Shown here one piece after another: positions 52,993 to 61,181 of a stretch of DNA of 64,000 nucleotides. Position 1 is the first letter of the stretch. The number at the start of each line of letters is the position of its first letter. The stretch is from positions 15,407 through 79,406 of the forward strand of contig CAYYJM010000001.1 of the NCBI GenBank assembly GCA_964471755.1, in the 5' to 3' direction. The position numbers were made by a program, and so were the translations under genes. The notes under the pieces were generated by a model. It saw only the letters and a program-made list of their open reading frames with translations. It made no database searches and was not told the DNA's origin. This DNA is from CAYYJM01 sp964471755 (lineage in GTDB: Bacteria > Planctomycetota > Planctomycetia > Gemmatales > Gemmataceae).

Positions 52993-54210
52993 ATGCGCGT
53001 CGGCCTGTTGCTGTGTGGGCTGGCTCTGAGCCTTCCGGCCGACGCGCCGGCCCAGCCCGAATCGATTCTCTACACCGCCACGGTGACCCAGGCGGAGGCG
53101 CTCGTCCGCAGCCTGCCCAGCGACGTGGACAAGGCGTATCCCACCAACGCCCTGCGTCGTGGGGCGGTCGTCCAGGTCGTCAAGGAGGAAGCGAATGGCT
53201 GGTTGTGCATCCTGCCGCCGCCGGGCTCCTTCTCCTGGATCAACAAACGCTACGTCCATCAGCCGAGTCCGAATAACCCGACCTGGGTGGTGACGACCGG
53301 CCGCGACGACAAGGCGGACGTGCTGATCGGTTCGGAGGTGAAGAAGGACGACAAGCGCCCCGACAACCGCGGTGCCGCCTTGAGTCGTGGAGCCATCGTC
53401 GTGAGCATCGGCCCGGCTCAGGTCGATGATGAGGGAGCCTGGCTGCCGATCGAGCCGCCGCCGGGAGAACATCGCTTCATCCGTGCGGAGGCCGTCACGC
53501 GTAATCAGGGCGCTGCCCCGACCGGCCCCCTCGCCGGGTCCACTCCATTCAACCAGGCCCAGCCCGCCACGGTGGCCGCGAATCCGACCGCCTTCAGCGG
53601 CAACACGTTCGCCGGGAACCTGGCGCAGCCGACCCTGAACATCCCGGGCAACAGCGGCGGCGGTGCCGCGCAGGGGACCATCGAGCAGCTCTACGGCCAG
53701 GCGGTGCAGGCCGATCGCGCGGGCAACTATTCCGGAGCGATCGCTCTGTACACCCAGGTTGGGGTTGAGGGGAAGGGTCGCAACCACGACCTGGCGATGC
53801 AGGCCCTCAACCGGGCGGCATACCTTCGTCAACTGGGTTACGGACCGACTGGCCAGAGTCCGGCCGTGCGACCGGCCGAGCCAGCACCGTCGGGGGGAAC
53901 CGGCAGCCGGTTCACACCGGCCCGTTCGGAGTCGAATCCGGATACCAGTCACACCAGCAGCACCGGCGGCTTCCCATTCCGTACGGGCGTGGGCGTGCTG
54001 CGCTTCTCGAATCAACGCGTCCTCGAGAATCGCAAGGTCTACCTGATGATGACACGCGACGGTCAGCCGATCGCATACGTCACGCCCGGATACAACGTCG
54101 ATCTGGAGCAGTACCTAAACCGCGAGGTGGAGCTGTTCGGTCAGGCCGTCTTCCGGAGTGATCTGAAGACGAACCTGATGGTGGTCGAGCGGGTGCAGAT
54201 CGGTCGGTGA
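52993..54210 (+). CDS. Exported protein with two SH3-like domains
   Basis: 405 aa, GAGG before the ATG. The signal peptide is MRVGLLLCGLALSLPADAPA. The first SH3-like domain (about 22-95) has ATVTQAEALVRSLPS, LRRGAVVQVVKEEANGWLCI and INKRYVHQP. The second (about 100-170) has ALSRGAIVVSIG and GAWLPIEPPPGEHRFI. A Pro/Asn-rich linker and a short TPR-like unit follow (IEQLYGQAVQADRAGNYSGA). The C-terminal domain (QRVLENRKVYLMMTRDGQPI) is beta-rich. It follows the WD40 gene by 96 bp and may be its co-expressed partner in the periplasm. Function unknown. Confidence 0.75.
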   Translation: MRVGLLLCGLALSLPADAPAQPESILYTATVTQAEALVRSLPSDVDKAYPTNALRRGAVVQVVKEEANGWLCILPPPGSFSWINKRYVHQPSPNNPTWVVTTGRDDKADVLIGSEVKKDDKRPDNRGAALSRGAIVVSIGPAQVDDEGAWLPIEPPPGEHRFIRAEAVTRNQGAAPTGPLAGSTPFNQAQPATVAANPTAFSGNTFAGNLAQPTLNIPGNSGGGAAQGTIEQLYGQAVQADRAGNYSGAIALYTQVGVEGKGRNHDLAMQALNRAAYLRQLGYGPTGQSPAVRPAEPAPSGGTGSRFTPARSESNPDTSHTSSTGGFPFRTGVGVLRFSNQRVLENRKVYLMMTRDGQPIAYVTPGYNVDLEQYLNREVELFGQAVFRSDLKTNLMVVERVQIGR

Positions 54211-54240
54211 GTCCGGGTTCCTCATCGCGGCAGCCTAAAG

Positions 54241-54372
54241 GTAGGGTGGGCGGGAGCGCCGCCGACGCCCGATCGCCCCATCAGGCCGGAACAGCGCAGG
54301 CCCACCGATGCTCCGACGAGAGCGCAGCGACACCGATCAGGAAAACTGCGGTGGCGCTCCCGCCCACCCCAC
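54241..54372. mobile_element. MITE-like element, copy A
   Basis: 132 bp bounded by inverted repeats: 54241-54260 (GTAGGGTGGGCGGGAGCGCC) and 54353-54372, 19 of 20 bases complementary. It holds no ORF of note. The first 95 bp match the element at 63906-64000 at about 85% by eye, with no gaps. It occupies much of the 310-bp gap between the SH3-like and cyclophilin genes. I see nothing else in that gap except the cyclophilin ribosome site. Confidence 0.85.
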
Positions 54373-54520
54373 GTTCACCCACCATCGTGGACGCATGGGT
54401 TCAACCTCCACTACAGACGCACTCACCGTGCCGGCCTGCCTTGATTCCGCGACGTGGCCTAAAGTAAAGTGCGGCTCCTCGGGAAGGAACCGCCCGCGAA
54501 CGTCGCGAAGGAGGCCGGCC

Positions 54521-55411
54521 ATGTCGGCGTGGCAGCACCGGATTGCCTGTCTATTCCTGGCCGCATCGATCGGCTGTGGTGCCACTCCACAACCGCAGGG
54601 CGGCGAGCCGACCACCGCTCCGACGGTGAGCGTGCCGAGTCCCAACGATCCGACCAAGCCGCCGAAGCAGGTGGATTCGCCGAACGCGACCGCCTCTCTG
54701 GAACGCGATCGGCTGCATCAGCCGTTCGAGGCGGCTGTGTCCCATCTGGCCGAGAAGTCGCCGCCCGTGGAGGCGAACCGGCCGCCGGATCGCACCCTGT
54801 CCGGCAAGCCGGTCTTCAGCCTCTACCAGGCCGTCAAGAAGGACTGGGACAGCATCCGGTTCACCTCGGCCGCCAGCAAGAAGATCACCTGGACGGCCAG
54901 CATCGAGACGGATCGCGGCGTGATCGAGTTGGCCTTCTTCCCCGAGCAGGCTCCGAATCACGTGCGGAACTTCCTGGCGCTCTGCCAGGTCGGCTATTAC
55001 GACGGCCTCTGTTTCGAGCGCAAGCACGAGGAAGCGTCGCCCGACGCGGGCACCCGGCTGGAACACGTCGAGTTCGGCTGTCCGGAGGGGAGCGGCGAAC
55101 CGGGTCACGGCAGCATCGGCTACTGGCTCAAGCAGGAGTTCAACACCCTGCCTCATGAGGAGGGCACTCTCGCCGCGATTCGTGGATTCGAGGAGGACAC
55201 CGCGGCCTGCCGCTGCTACATTACCCTGAGCCGGGCTCCCTTCCTGGACGGGAAGTACACCGTCTTCGGAAAAGTGACGAAGGGCCTGGACGTGGCTCGT
55301 ATAATCTTCCAACAGCCGGTGGCGGCCGACGAGGCCATGCGACCGGGGAGCCGAAAGCTGGCTCAGCCGGTGAAGATCCGGAAAGTGACGATTCAGAAAC
55401 ACGAGGGTTGA
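54521..55411 (+). CDS. Cyclophilin-type peptidyl-prolyl isomerase, lipoprotein
   Basis: 296 aa from ATG 54521 (AAGGAGG 6 nt upstream). The lipoprotein signal MSAWQHRIACLFLAASIGC ends in a lipobox. A Pro/Thr-rich linker (about 20-60) and helical part follow. The cyclophilin-like domain starts ASIETDRGVIELAFFPEQAP, with NHVRNFLALCQVGYYDGLCF and later GKYTVFGKVTKGLDVARII. The usual FHRVIPGFMIQGGD region is divergent (RKHEEASPDAG), so catalytic strength is uncertain. It is an envelope protein anchored to a membrane. Its stop overlaps the -35 box of the SRP RNA promoter. Confidence 0.85.
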   Translation: MSAWQHRIACLFLAASIGCGATPQPQGGEPTTAPTVSVPSPNDPTKPPKQVDSPNATASLERDRLHQPFEAAVSHLAEKSPPVEANRPPDRTLSGKPVFSLYQAVKKDWDSIRFTSAASKKITWTASIETDRGVIELAFFPEQAPNHVRNFLALCQVGYYDGLCFERKHEEASPDAGTRLEHVEFGCPEGSGEPGHGSIGYWLKQEFNTLPHEEGTLAAIRGFEEDTAACRCYITLSRAPFLDGKYTVFGKVTKGLDVARIIFQQPVAADEAMRPGSRKLAQPVKIRKVTIQKHEG

Positions 55412-55437
55412 ACTTCCGTCCAGCAGGGCGGTATAAA
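55408..55437 (+). promoter_or_regulatory. Sigma-70-type promoter of SRP RNA / dnaX operon
   Basis: The -35 box TTGAAC (55408-55413), 18-nt spacer and -10 box TATAAA (55432-55437) form the best match to a housekeeping promoter seen in the window. Transcription would start near 55444, about 60 nt before the SRP RNA core. Confidence 0.7.
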
Positions 55438-55505
55438 GACATAGGGAAAGGGATGGAGCGCGAGGCGTTCTCTCTTCCCCCCTCACCCGGACCCGCGTGG
55501 AGAAT

Positions 55506-55605
55506 CCGGGAGGGGTCCCACCCAGAGGAATGATGTGAACCTGGTCAGGCCTTGACGGGAGCAGCCATAAGCATCGGACCGAGTGGCGTGGAGTGCCTCT
55601 CTCGG
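55506..55605 (+). ncRNA. ffs: Bacterial small SRP RNA (4.5S-type)
   Basis: The helix 8 core is present exactly: GGUCAGG (55543-55549) and AGCAGCC (55560-55566), closed by CCU/GGG and a UGAC tetraloop (URRC type). Outer helices pair in order: GAUGU (55532-55536)/GCAUC (55571-55575), CCAC (55518-55521)/GUGG (55583-55586), GAGG (55510-55513)/CCUC (55596-55599) and CCG/CGG at the ends (55506-55508, 55603-55605). It has the size of the Gram-negative 4.5S RNA and no Alu domain. SRP RNA upstream of dnaX is known from Bacillus (scr). The 5' leader from the promoter probably needs trimming. Confidence 0.9.
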
Positions 55606-55614
55606 TTTCCCCGC

Positions 55615-55642
55615 GCGGGTTCTCGGTTTTCCGGGAACCCGC
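55615..55642 (+). terminator. Strong hairpin between SRP RNA and dnaX
   Basis: GCGGGTTCTCGG (55615-55626) pairs with CCGGGAACCCGC (55631-55642) over 12 bp, with one T-G wobble and a TTTT loop. No T-tract follows. It may end or trim the SRP RNA while letting part of the transcription run into dnaX 38 bp further on. Confidence 0.6.
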
Positions 55643-55680
55643 AGCGTGGAGCCCGCAGCGCAAGCAAGGGAATCACCATC

Positions 55681-57504
55681 ATGGCCAAGAAGTCGGCCCC
55701 CCCCGCCACGGAACCGGCCCCGGCCCCATCGAGCGAGGGCTACACCGTCCTTGCCCGCCGCTATCGGCCGCAGACCTTCGAGGAACTCGTCGGTCACGAG
55801 GCCGTCACCCAGACCCTGACCAACGCCATCAAATCGAACCGCCTCGCGCACGCCATCCTGTTCACCGGCACACGCGGCGTCGGCAAAACGACTCTGGCTC
55901 GCATCCTCGCCAAGTGTCTCAACTGCGAAAAAGGTCCGACGCCGACGCCGTGTAACGTCTGCGACGCCTGCCGGGGCATCACCTCCGGCGACGATGTCGA
56001 TGTCGTCGAGATCGACGCGGCCAGTAATACCGGCGTGGACAGCATCCGTGATCTGCGCTCGAACACGCAGTATCGGCCGGCCCGGTCTCGCTTCAAGATC
56101 TACATCATCGACGAAGTCCACATGCTCTCGAATGCGTCGTTCGCCGCTCTGCTCAAGACGCTGGAGGAGCCGCCGTCACACGTCAAATTCTTCTTCGCGA
56201 CAACCGATCCGCAGGAGCTGCCGGCTCCGATTCTGTCGCGCTGTCAGCGCTTCGAGCTGCGCGGCTTCAGTCCCGAACGCATCCGCGATCACCTGGCCAG
56301 GATCGTCGAGGCGGAGGGGCTGTCCGCCGAGGCCGAGGCCCTCGACCTGATCGCTCGTCGGGCGCGCGGCTCCATGCGCGATGGTCAGTCCCTGCTCGAT
56401 CAGCTGCTCGCCTTCGGCACCGGCACGCTGACTGTCGAGCAGGTGCATCGTCTGCTCGGCAGTTCCAGCGACGAGCGGATTCACGCCCTGGCTGCCGCAG
56501 TGGTCGCGGGCGATGCCGCCGAGGTTCTGGCCCTGCTCGACCGGGCCGAGGTCCAGGGTGCCCAGATGGCCGAACTGGTCGATCAGCTCGTGACCTACTG
56601 GCGCGACCTGATGGCCGTGCAGATTGCCGGCGAGTCGGCTCCGAACCTTGGTGTTGCTCCCGGTCAGCGGGCCACGCTAACGGAGCAGGCCCGGGTTCTG
56701 TCGCCCGATGCCGTCCTGGCCGGCCTCGACGTGCTGACAACAACGCGCATGCGACTGCGCGATAATGATCACGGTCGAACCCTGGTCGAGATGGCCCTCG
56801 TTCGCCTGACCCGGCTGAAGGACCTGGTCGCCGTGCCGCAGCTGGCCCAGTGGCTGGCGACGGGCCAGGTCAAGGCACCGACCAGCCCGGCCCGGCCGGC
56901 CTCGCCGCCCGAGGTGGTAAAAAAAAACGACCGGACTGACGGGATCGGCCTGAAATCGGCCGTGCAGTCAGGCCCGACGACGACCATGCCGGCTGCGGCA
57001 CCTCTTTCGACCAGCGAAAATCTGGCGGACAACCTGCCCGCTCTGTGGGCGCAAGTCCTTTCTCAGGTAGGACATTTGCTGGCGAACGATCTCCGAGCCG
57101 CCGGATTACCAGCAATTATCGGGCCAAACACTCTGGTATTACGCTTCGCCGCGACGTACAATAAGGCTCAGGAGTACAGTCAACGGCACGCGGGGAAGGT
57201 CGAGCAGGTGTTGCGAAACCTGACCGATCGCCCCTGGACCGTCCGAGTGGAATCGGTCAGCGGAACTCCGGATCAGCCCCCCACGACCGAGCAGCCCACC
57301 GAAGAACCGGCACCCCGGCCGCGCCTCAATCCGCGCGAGGAGGCCGAGAAGGAACCGCTGGTCCGGCGCGCCATTGACATCCTCGGAGCCCAAATCATTC
57401 GTGCGGACGAGGGTTTCGGCTCCCGACCGGCGATTTCGGCGAAGGACGACGATCGGGCCCCGGCCAGCGATCACGACGCGGTCACCCCCGACGAGGAGGA
57501 CTGA
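55681..57504 (+). CDS. dnaX: DNA polymerase III subunit tau (gamma/tau)
   Basis: 607 aa. It begins MAKKSAPPATEPAPAPSSEG, then YTVLARRYRPQTFEELVGHE. Walker A is GTRGVGKT (63-70). The zinc cysteines C82, C91, C94 and C97 have the E. coli spacing. Other blocks: VVEIDAASNTGVDSIRDLR, YIIDEVHMLS and SRCQRFEL with the arginine finger. This is the clamp-loader motor of Pol III. After the collar domain comes a Pro-rich linker containing an A9 run (codons 413-416), where slippage would give a protein of about 419 aa, and then a C-terminal tau domain and acidic tail. First protein gene of the dnaX-ybaB-recR block. Confidence 0.97.
   Translation: MAKKSAPPATEPAPAPSSEGYTVLARRYRPQTFEELVGHEAVTQTLTNAIKSNRLAHAILFTGTRGVGKTTLARILAKCLNCEKGPTPTPCNVCDACRGITSGDDVDVVEIDAASNTGVDSIRDLRSNTQYRPARSRFKIYIIDEVHMLSNASFAALLKTLEEPPSHVKFFFATTDPQELPAPILSRCQRFELRGFSPERIRDHLARIVEAEGLSAEAEALDLIARRARGSMRDGQSLLDQLLAFGTGTLTVEQVHRLLGSSSDERIHALAAAVVAGDAAEVLALLDRAEVQGAQMAELVDQLVTYWRDLMAVQIAGESAPNLGVAPGQRATLTEQARVLSPDAVLAGLDVLTTTRMRLRDNDHGRTLVEMALVRLTRLKDLVAVPQLAQWLATGQVKAPTSPARPASPPEVVKKNDRTDGIGLKSAVQSGPTTTMPAAAPLSTSENLADNLPALWAQVLSQVGHLLANDLRAAGLPAIIGPNTLVLRFAATYNKAQEYSQRHAGKVEQVLRNLTDRPWTVRVESVSGTPDQPPTTEQPTEEPAPRPRLNPREEAEKEPLVRRAIDILGAQIIRADEGFGSRPAISAKDDDRAPASDHDAVTPDEED
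56919..56974 (+). promoter_or_regulatory. Predicted dnaX slippage/frameshift site with downstream stem
   Basis: Nine A (56919-56927) follow GTGGT, read as GTA AAA AAA AAC in frame. A -1 shift adds Lys-Arg-Pro-Asp then TGA (56937-56939). A +1 shift also meets a TGA after about eight codons. Five bases after the last A of the run a nested stem begins: GGACTGAC (56933-56940) with GTCAGGCC (56967-56974), one mismatch, and inside it CGGCC (56946-56950) with GGCCG (56958-56962). Confidence 0.75.
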
Positions 57505-57507
57505 GCC

Positions 57508-57852
57508 ATGTTCAACTTCCTGCAAATGTTCCGCATGATGGGCAATCTGCCCAAGATTGGCGAGGAAGTCGAACAACTGAAAGTTCGCCTTGCTCAGTTG
57601 TCGGCCGAGGGTGATGCCGGGGGCGGCATGGTCAAGGTGAAGGTCAACGGCCAGATGATCGTTCAGGCGGTCACCCTGAGTGACGAGGCGCTGAACGGCG
57701 GCGATCGGGAGTTGCTCGAAGAGCTGATCAAGGCGGCGACGAACCAGGCGATCGAGCGGGTTCGAGGGTTGATCGCCGAGGAGACGAGCAAGATGGCCCA
57801 GGCCCTGGGGCTGCCGCCGGGAATGAATCTACCCCTGCCCGGATTGTCGTGA
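57508..57852 (+). CDS. ybaB: YbaB/EbfC nucleoid-associated protein
   Basis: 114 aa, starting 3 bp after dnaX. It begins MFNFLQMFRMMGNLPKIGEE, then has VEQLKVRLAQLSAEGDAGGG, the central VKVKVNGQMIVQAVTLSDEA and the helix NQAIERVRGLIAEETSKMAQ, ending in the hydrophobic PPGMNLPLPGL. Length and pattern fit the DNA-binding dimer found beside dnaX and recR in most bacteria. Confidence 0.95.
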   Translation: MFNFLQMFRMMGNLPKIGEEVEQLKVRLAQLSAEGDAGGGMVKVKVNGQMIVQAVTLSDEALNGGDRELLEELIKAATNQAIERVRGLIAEETSKMAQALGLPPGMNLPLPGLS

Positions 57853-57873
57853 CGGCCTCGCCCGGGAGGGACC

Positions 57874-58497
57874 ATGACCCGCCACGAAACACCATCGGGA
57901 CTGGACCCCGAAGGAGCGGTGGCCCGGCTGTTGCTCGAACTGGGCAAACTTCCCGGAGTGGGACCGAAGACGGCCGAGCGAATGGCGCATCATTTGCTGG
58001 CAGCACCTCGCCATGAGGTCCTGGCCCTGGCGGAAGCCCTGCGGGCCATCAAGGAACGCATCCGCCTCTGTCAGCAGTGCTGTCATCTGACCGAACAGGA
58101 GTTCTGTGCCATCTGCACCGATGTGCGGCGCGACCCCACCACGGTCTGCGTCGTGGAGCAACCGCGCGACCTGCTCGCCCTGGAAAGGACCGCTCTCTTC
58201 CGAGGGCACTACCACGTTCTGCACGGCCGAATCGCCCCCCTGGAAAACATTGGGCCGGAACATTTGACCATCGATCGTCTGGTCGAGCGCGTTCGGCAGG
58301 GAGAAATCAAGGAGGTCATCATGGCGACCAACCCCACGCTGGAAGGAGACGGCACCTCGCTCTATGTGGCGAGCTTGCTTTCCAGCCTGCCGGTGCGTAT
58401 TACGCGACTGGCACGCGGGGTCGCCACGGGATCGGTCCTGGAGTTCGCCAACAACCAGATGCTCGCCGACGCGTTGCAAGGTCGGCAGACGCTCTGA
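57874..58497 (+). CDS. recR: Recombination mediator RecR
   Basis: 207 aa. A helix-hairpin-helix (LGKLPGVGPKTAERMAHHLL) is followed by the C4 zinc finger (LCQQCCHLTEQEFCAICTD), a Toprim domain (VCVVEQPRDLLALERT; GRIAPLENIGPEHL) and the C-terminal part ATNPTLEGDGTSLYVASLL. It works with RecO/RecF to load RecA on gaps. The ybaB stop is 21 bp upstream. A GACTTCGCGAAGTC palindrome spans its stop (58496-58509). Confidence 0.97.
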   Translation: MTRHETPSGLDPEGAVARLLLELGKLPGVGPKTAERMAHHLLAAPRHEVLALAEALRAIKERIRLCQQCCHLTEQEFCAICTDVRRDPTTVCVVEQPRDLLALERTALFRGHYHVLHGRIAPLENIGPEHLTIDRLVERVRQGEIKEVIMATNPTLEGDGTSLYVASLLSSLPVRITRLARGVATGSVLEFANNQMLADALQGRQTL

Positions 58498-58540
58498 CTT
58501 CGCGAAGTCCGGGCGAAGAGGCTCTAACGAGGCTGGTACG

Positions 58541-60013
58541 ATGCAGCTAAACCATGTTCTGGGCCAACGACTGGAGCAGCGCCAGCTGCTCGCCCCGCGA
58601 ATGATCCAGTCGATGGAAATCCTGCAAATGCCCATCATCAAGTTGCAGGAACGCATCCAGCAGGAGTTGGAAGAGAATCCCGTTCTCGAACTCCGCAAGT
58701 TCGAGAAGGGCCTGGAACAGGAGCCGGCCGGCCCCTCGACCACCGATTACGACCGCAAGGTTCTCGACGTGGACACCGGCGGCGGCAATGCCGAGCATGA
58801 CTTCGATCGGTTGGACAACATCAATCGCGACTGGGAGGACCACTTCAACGAGGAGCATCGGCTCTCGCGGGCGAGCCTGGCCGAGGCGTCCGACAAGAAG
58901 CAGGAGGCCATGCAGAACATGGCGTCCCGACCGCCTTCGCTCGGCGAGCATCTCGACGAGCAACTCGCCTTCCTCGACCTGAGTGAGGAACTCCGTGGAC
59001 TGGTTCGCTACCTCGTTGCCAACCTCGACGAGAACGGTTACCTCACGACGCCGCTGGAGGATCTCGCCCTCAACTGTGATCCGCCGGTGACCTCGTCCCA
59101 GCTTGAAGATGCCCTGACCGTGCTGCACAAGCTCGACCCGGCCGGCATCGGAGCCCGCAATCTCAAGGAGTGTCTGCTCCTCCAGCTCTCGCCCGAGATG
59201 GACCATTTCGACGTTCTGCGCGAGCTGATCCAGAACCACCTGGAGGACATCCAGCACAATCGGCTGCCACACATCCAGAAGCGGACGGACTTCGACCTGA
59301 CGGACATCAAGGAGGCGATCGAGGAACTGCGCAAGCTCGATCCCCGACCGGGCCGGCAGTTCCTCTCCGATCCGGTGCAGCACATCGTGCCGGACCTGCT
59401 CGTGGAACGCACCGAGCAGGGCGACTACGACGTCAAGCTCCTGGACGACTGGCTGCAGAAGGTCAACATCAGCCCGCGCTACGAGCGGCTGCTGCGCGAC
59501 CCGGACACCGACCCGGCCCTGCGTGAGTACGTCCTGAAGAAGATCCAGGCGGCGAACTGGCTCCAGGAGATGATTCAGCAGCGGCGGAACACCCTGGCCA
59601 AGGTGACACGGGCGATCATCGAGCATCAGCGGGCGTTCCTGGAGCAGGGGCCGGAACACATCGCGCCGCTGAAGATGCAGCAGATCGCCGATCAGGTCGG
59701 CGTCCACGTCACGACCGTGAGCCGGGCCGTGGATGACAAATGGGTTCAGACACCACGCGGCCTGTTCCCCTTGAAACGGTTCTTCGGCGGTGGTACGGAA
59801 ACTGCATCGGGCGAAGAGGTCGCCTACGAGACGATCAAGCACAAGCTGCTCGAGATCATCGGCGAGGAGGACAAGGCCAGCCCGCTGTCGGACGAGGACC
59901 TCGTCGAGAAGCTGGCCGCGGCCGGCTACCCGGTCGCCCGGCGCACGGTGACCAAGTATCGCAAGATGCTCAAGATTCCCTCCTCACGCCAGCGCAAGGA
60001 ATGGGCGTCGTGA
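58541..60013 (+). CDS. rpoN: RNA polymerase sigma-54 factor
   Basis: 490 aa. Region I is Gln/Leu-rich (MQLNHVLGQRLEQRQLLAPR; SMEILQMPIIKLQERIQQEL). An acidic region II and the core-binding domain follow (LDENGYLTTPLEDLA; LDPAGIGARNLKECLLLQLS). The HTH contains LKMQQIADQVGVHVTTVSRA, and the RpoN box is ARRTVTKYRKM near the end (canonical ARRTVAKYRE). The start at 58541 has GAGG 9 nt upstream. It would serve the NtrC-type regulator at 1793-3169. The lptB-like gene lies 48 bp downstream, the same neighbourhood as in E. coli, though in reversed order. Confidence 0.96.
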   Translation: MQLNHVLGQRLEQRQLLAPRMIQSMEILQMPIIKLQERIQQELEENPVLELRKFEKGLEQEPAGPSTTDYDRKVLDVDTGGGNAEHDFDRLDNINRDWEDHFNEEHRLSRASLAEASDKKQEAMQNMASRPPSLGEHLDEQLAFLDLSEELRGLVRYLVANLDENGYLTTPLEDLALNCDPPVTSSQLEDALTVLHKLDPAGIGARNLKECLLLQLSPEMDHFDVLRELIQNHLEDIQHNRLPHIQKRTDFDLTDIKEAIEELRKLDPRPGRQFLSDPVQHIVPDLLVERTEQGDYDVKLLDDWLQKVNISPRYERLLRDPDTDPALREYVLKKIQAANWLQEMIQQRRNTLAKVTRAIIEHQRAFLEQGPEHIAPLKMQQIADQVGVHVTTVSRAVDDKWVQTPRGLFPLKRFFGGGTETASGEEVAYETIKHKLLEIIGEEDKASPLSDEDLVEKLAAAGYPVARRTVTKYRKMLKIPSSRQRKEWAS

Positions 60014-60061
60014 GGTGAACAGCAGGGATCTTCACATACTGAGAACTCCAAGGGGGAACGG

Positions 60062-61153
60062 ATGCCCATCCTGGAAGTGACCGGCCTGGAAAAGTTTTAC
60101 GGCCGCCGAAAGGTGGTCGCGGGTGTCGGCTTCGAGGTCGATATCGGCGAGGTTGTCGGTCTGCTCGGCCCCAACGGAGCCGGCAAGACGACCAGCTTCC
60201 GCATGACCACCGGCCAGGTGACGCCGAACAGTGGCAGCGTCCGCTTCAACGGCAAGGACGTTACCGCCCTGCCGATGTACCAGCGGGCCCGGCTCGGCAT
60301 GGGCTATCTGTCCCAGGAGAAGAGCGTCTTCCGCAAGCTGACCGTTGAGCAGAACCTCCTCGCCATTCTGGAGGCGATGCCCCGACACCGGACGCTCGGT
60401 CGGAGGCCGACTCGCACCGAGCGCTACCGCATGTGCGATGAGGTGCTGGGCAAGTTCGGCCTGACTCACCTCCGCAAGAACAACGCCGGTCGGCTCTCCG
60501 GTGGCGAAACCCGGCGGCTGGAAATCGCTCGCTGTCTGGTCTGCGATCCGCTCCTGATCCTGATGGATGAGCCGTTCGCCGGCATCGATCCACAGACAAT
60601 CGAGGACATCCAGCAGATCGTTCGCGATCTGCGGACCCAGGGGATCGGCATCCTGATCACCGACCACCGGGTTCGCGATGTCCTGTCGATCACCGATCGG
60701 AGCTACCTGGTCAAGTCCGGCAAGGTACTCTGCCACGGCACGCCGCAGGTGCTGGTCAACGATCCGCTGGCGATCCAGGAGTATCTTGGCCGGAGCTTCT
60801 CCGACGCTCCGTTCAGTGGCGGGGCAAACCTTCCCGCCGTGGAAGTCCGCCAGCCGACACGGCCGGCCCTGCACACGGTCGTCGAGGAAGAACAGATCCG
60901 CCGTCTGGTGGACCTGCTGCGAACCAGTGATGCCCCGGCAGCGGCGGCCGCGATCCTGCAACATGGCACCGTCAGCGTTCCGATTCTGCTCGAAGCGCTC
61001 GAGCGGCACGATGTCGAGATTCGCCGTATCGCCCTGGAGTTGCTCCGCCGGGTTACTTCCGAGACAATCGAGTTCGATCCCTACGCTCCGGTCTTGCAGC
61101 GGAAGGCCCAGCTGCTCCTGCTGCGTGAGATGCTCGAACGAAAGGCTGGCTGA
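60062..61153 (+). CDS. lptB: LptB-like ABC transporter ATPase with C-terminal extension
   Basis: 363 aa. The first roughly 240 residues are LptB-like: LLGPNGAGKTTSFRMTTGQV (Walker A), the LptB-style MGYLSQEKSVFRKLTVEQNL, signature LSGGETRRLEIARCLV, Walker B LILMDEPFAGIDP and ITDHRVRDVLSITDRSYLV. An extra roughly 115 residues follow, with a helical, HEAT-like pattern (VPILLEALERHDVEIRRIAL). LptB normally ends near residue 240. It should power LPS extraction. Its partners LptF/G are not in the window, and the Lpt-like bridge protein is at 10119-13382. Together with rpoN it matches a conserved lptB-rpoN neighbourhood. Confidence 0.9.
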   Translation: MPILEVTGLEKFYGRRKVVAGVGFEVDIGEVVGLLGPNGAGKTTSFRMTTGQVTPNSGSVRFNGKDVTALPMYQRARLGMGYLSQEKSVFRKLTVEQNLLAILEAMPRHRTLGRRPTRTERYRMCDEVLGKFGLTHLRKNNAGRLSGGETRRLEIARCLVCDPLLILMDEPFAGIDPQTIEDIQQIVRDLRTQGIGILITDHRVRDVLSITDRSYLVKSGKVLCHGTPQVLVNDPLAIQEYLGRSFSDAPFSGGANLPAVEVRQPTRPALHTVVEEEQIRRLVDLLRTSDAPAAAAAILQHGTVSVPILLEALERHDVEIRRIALELLRRVTSETIEFDPYAPVLQRKAQLLLLREMLERKAG

Positions 61154-61181
61154 ACGAACTCTCCCTCCTGAGGATGCACCC

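Noticed and set aside
51751..54015. 754-codon minus-strand open frame
   Set aside because: It lies opposite the WD40/TPR and SH3-like genes. Its translation has no recognisable domain and an Arg/Gln-rich shadow composition.
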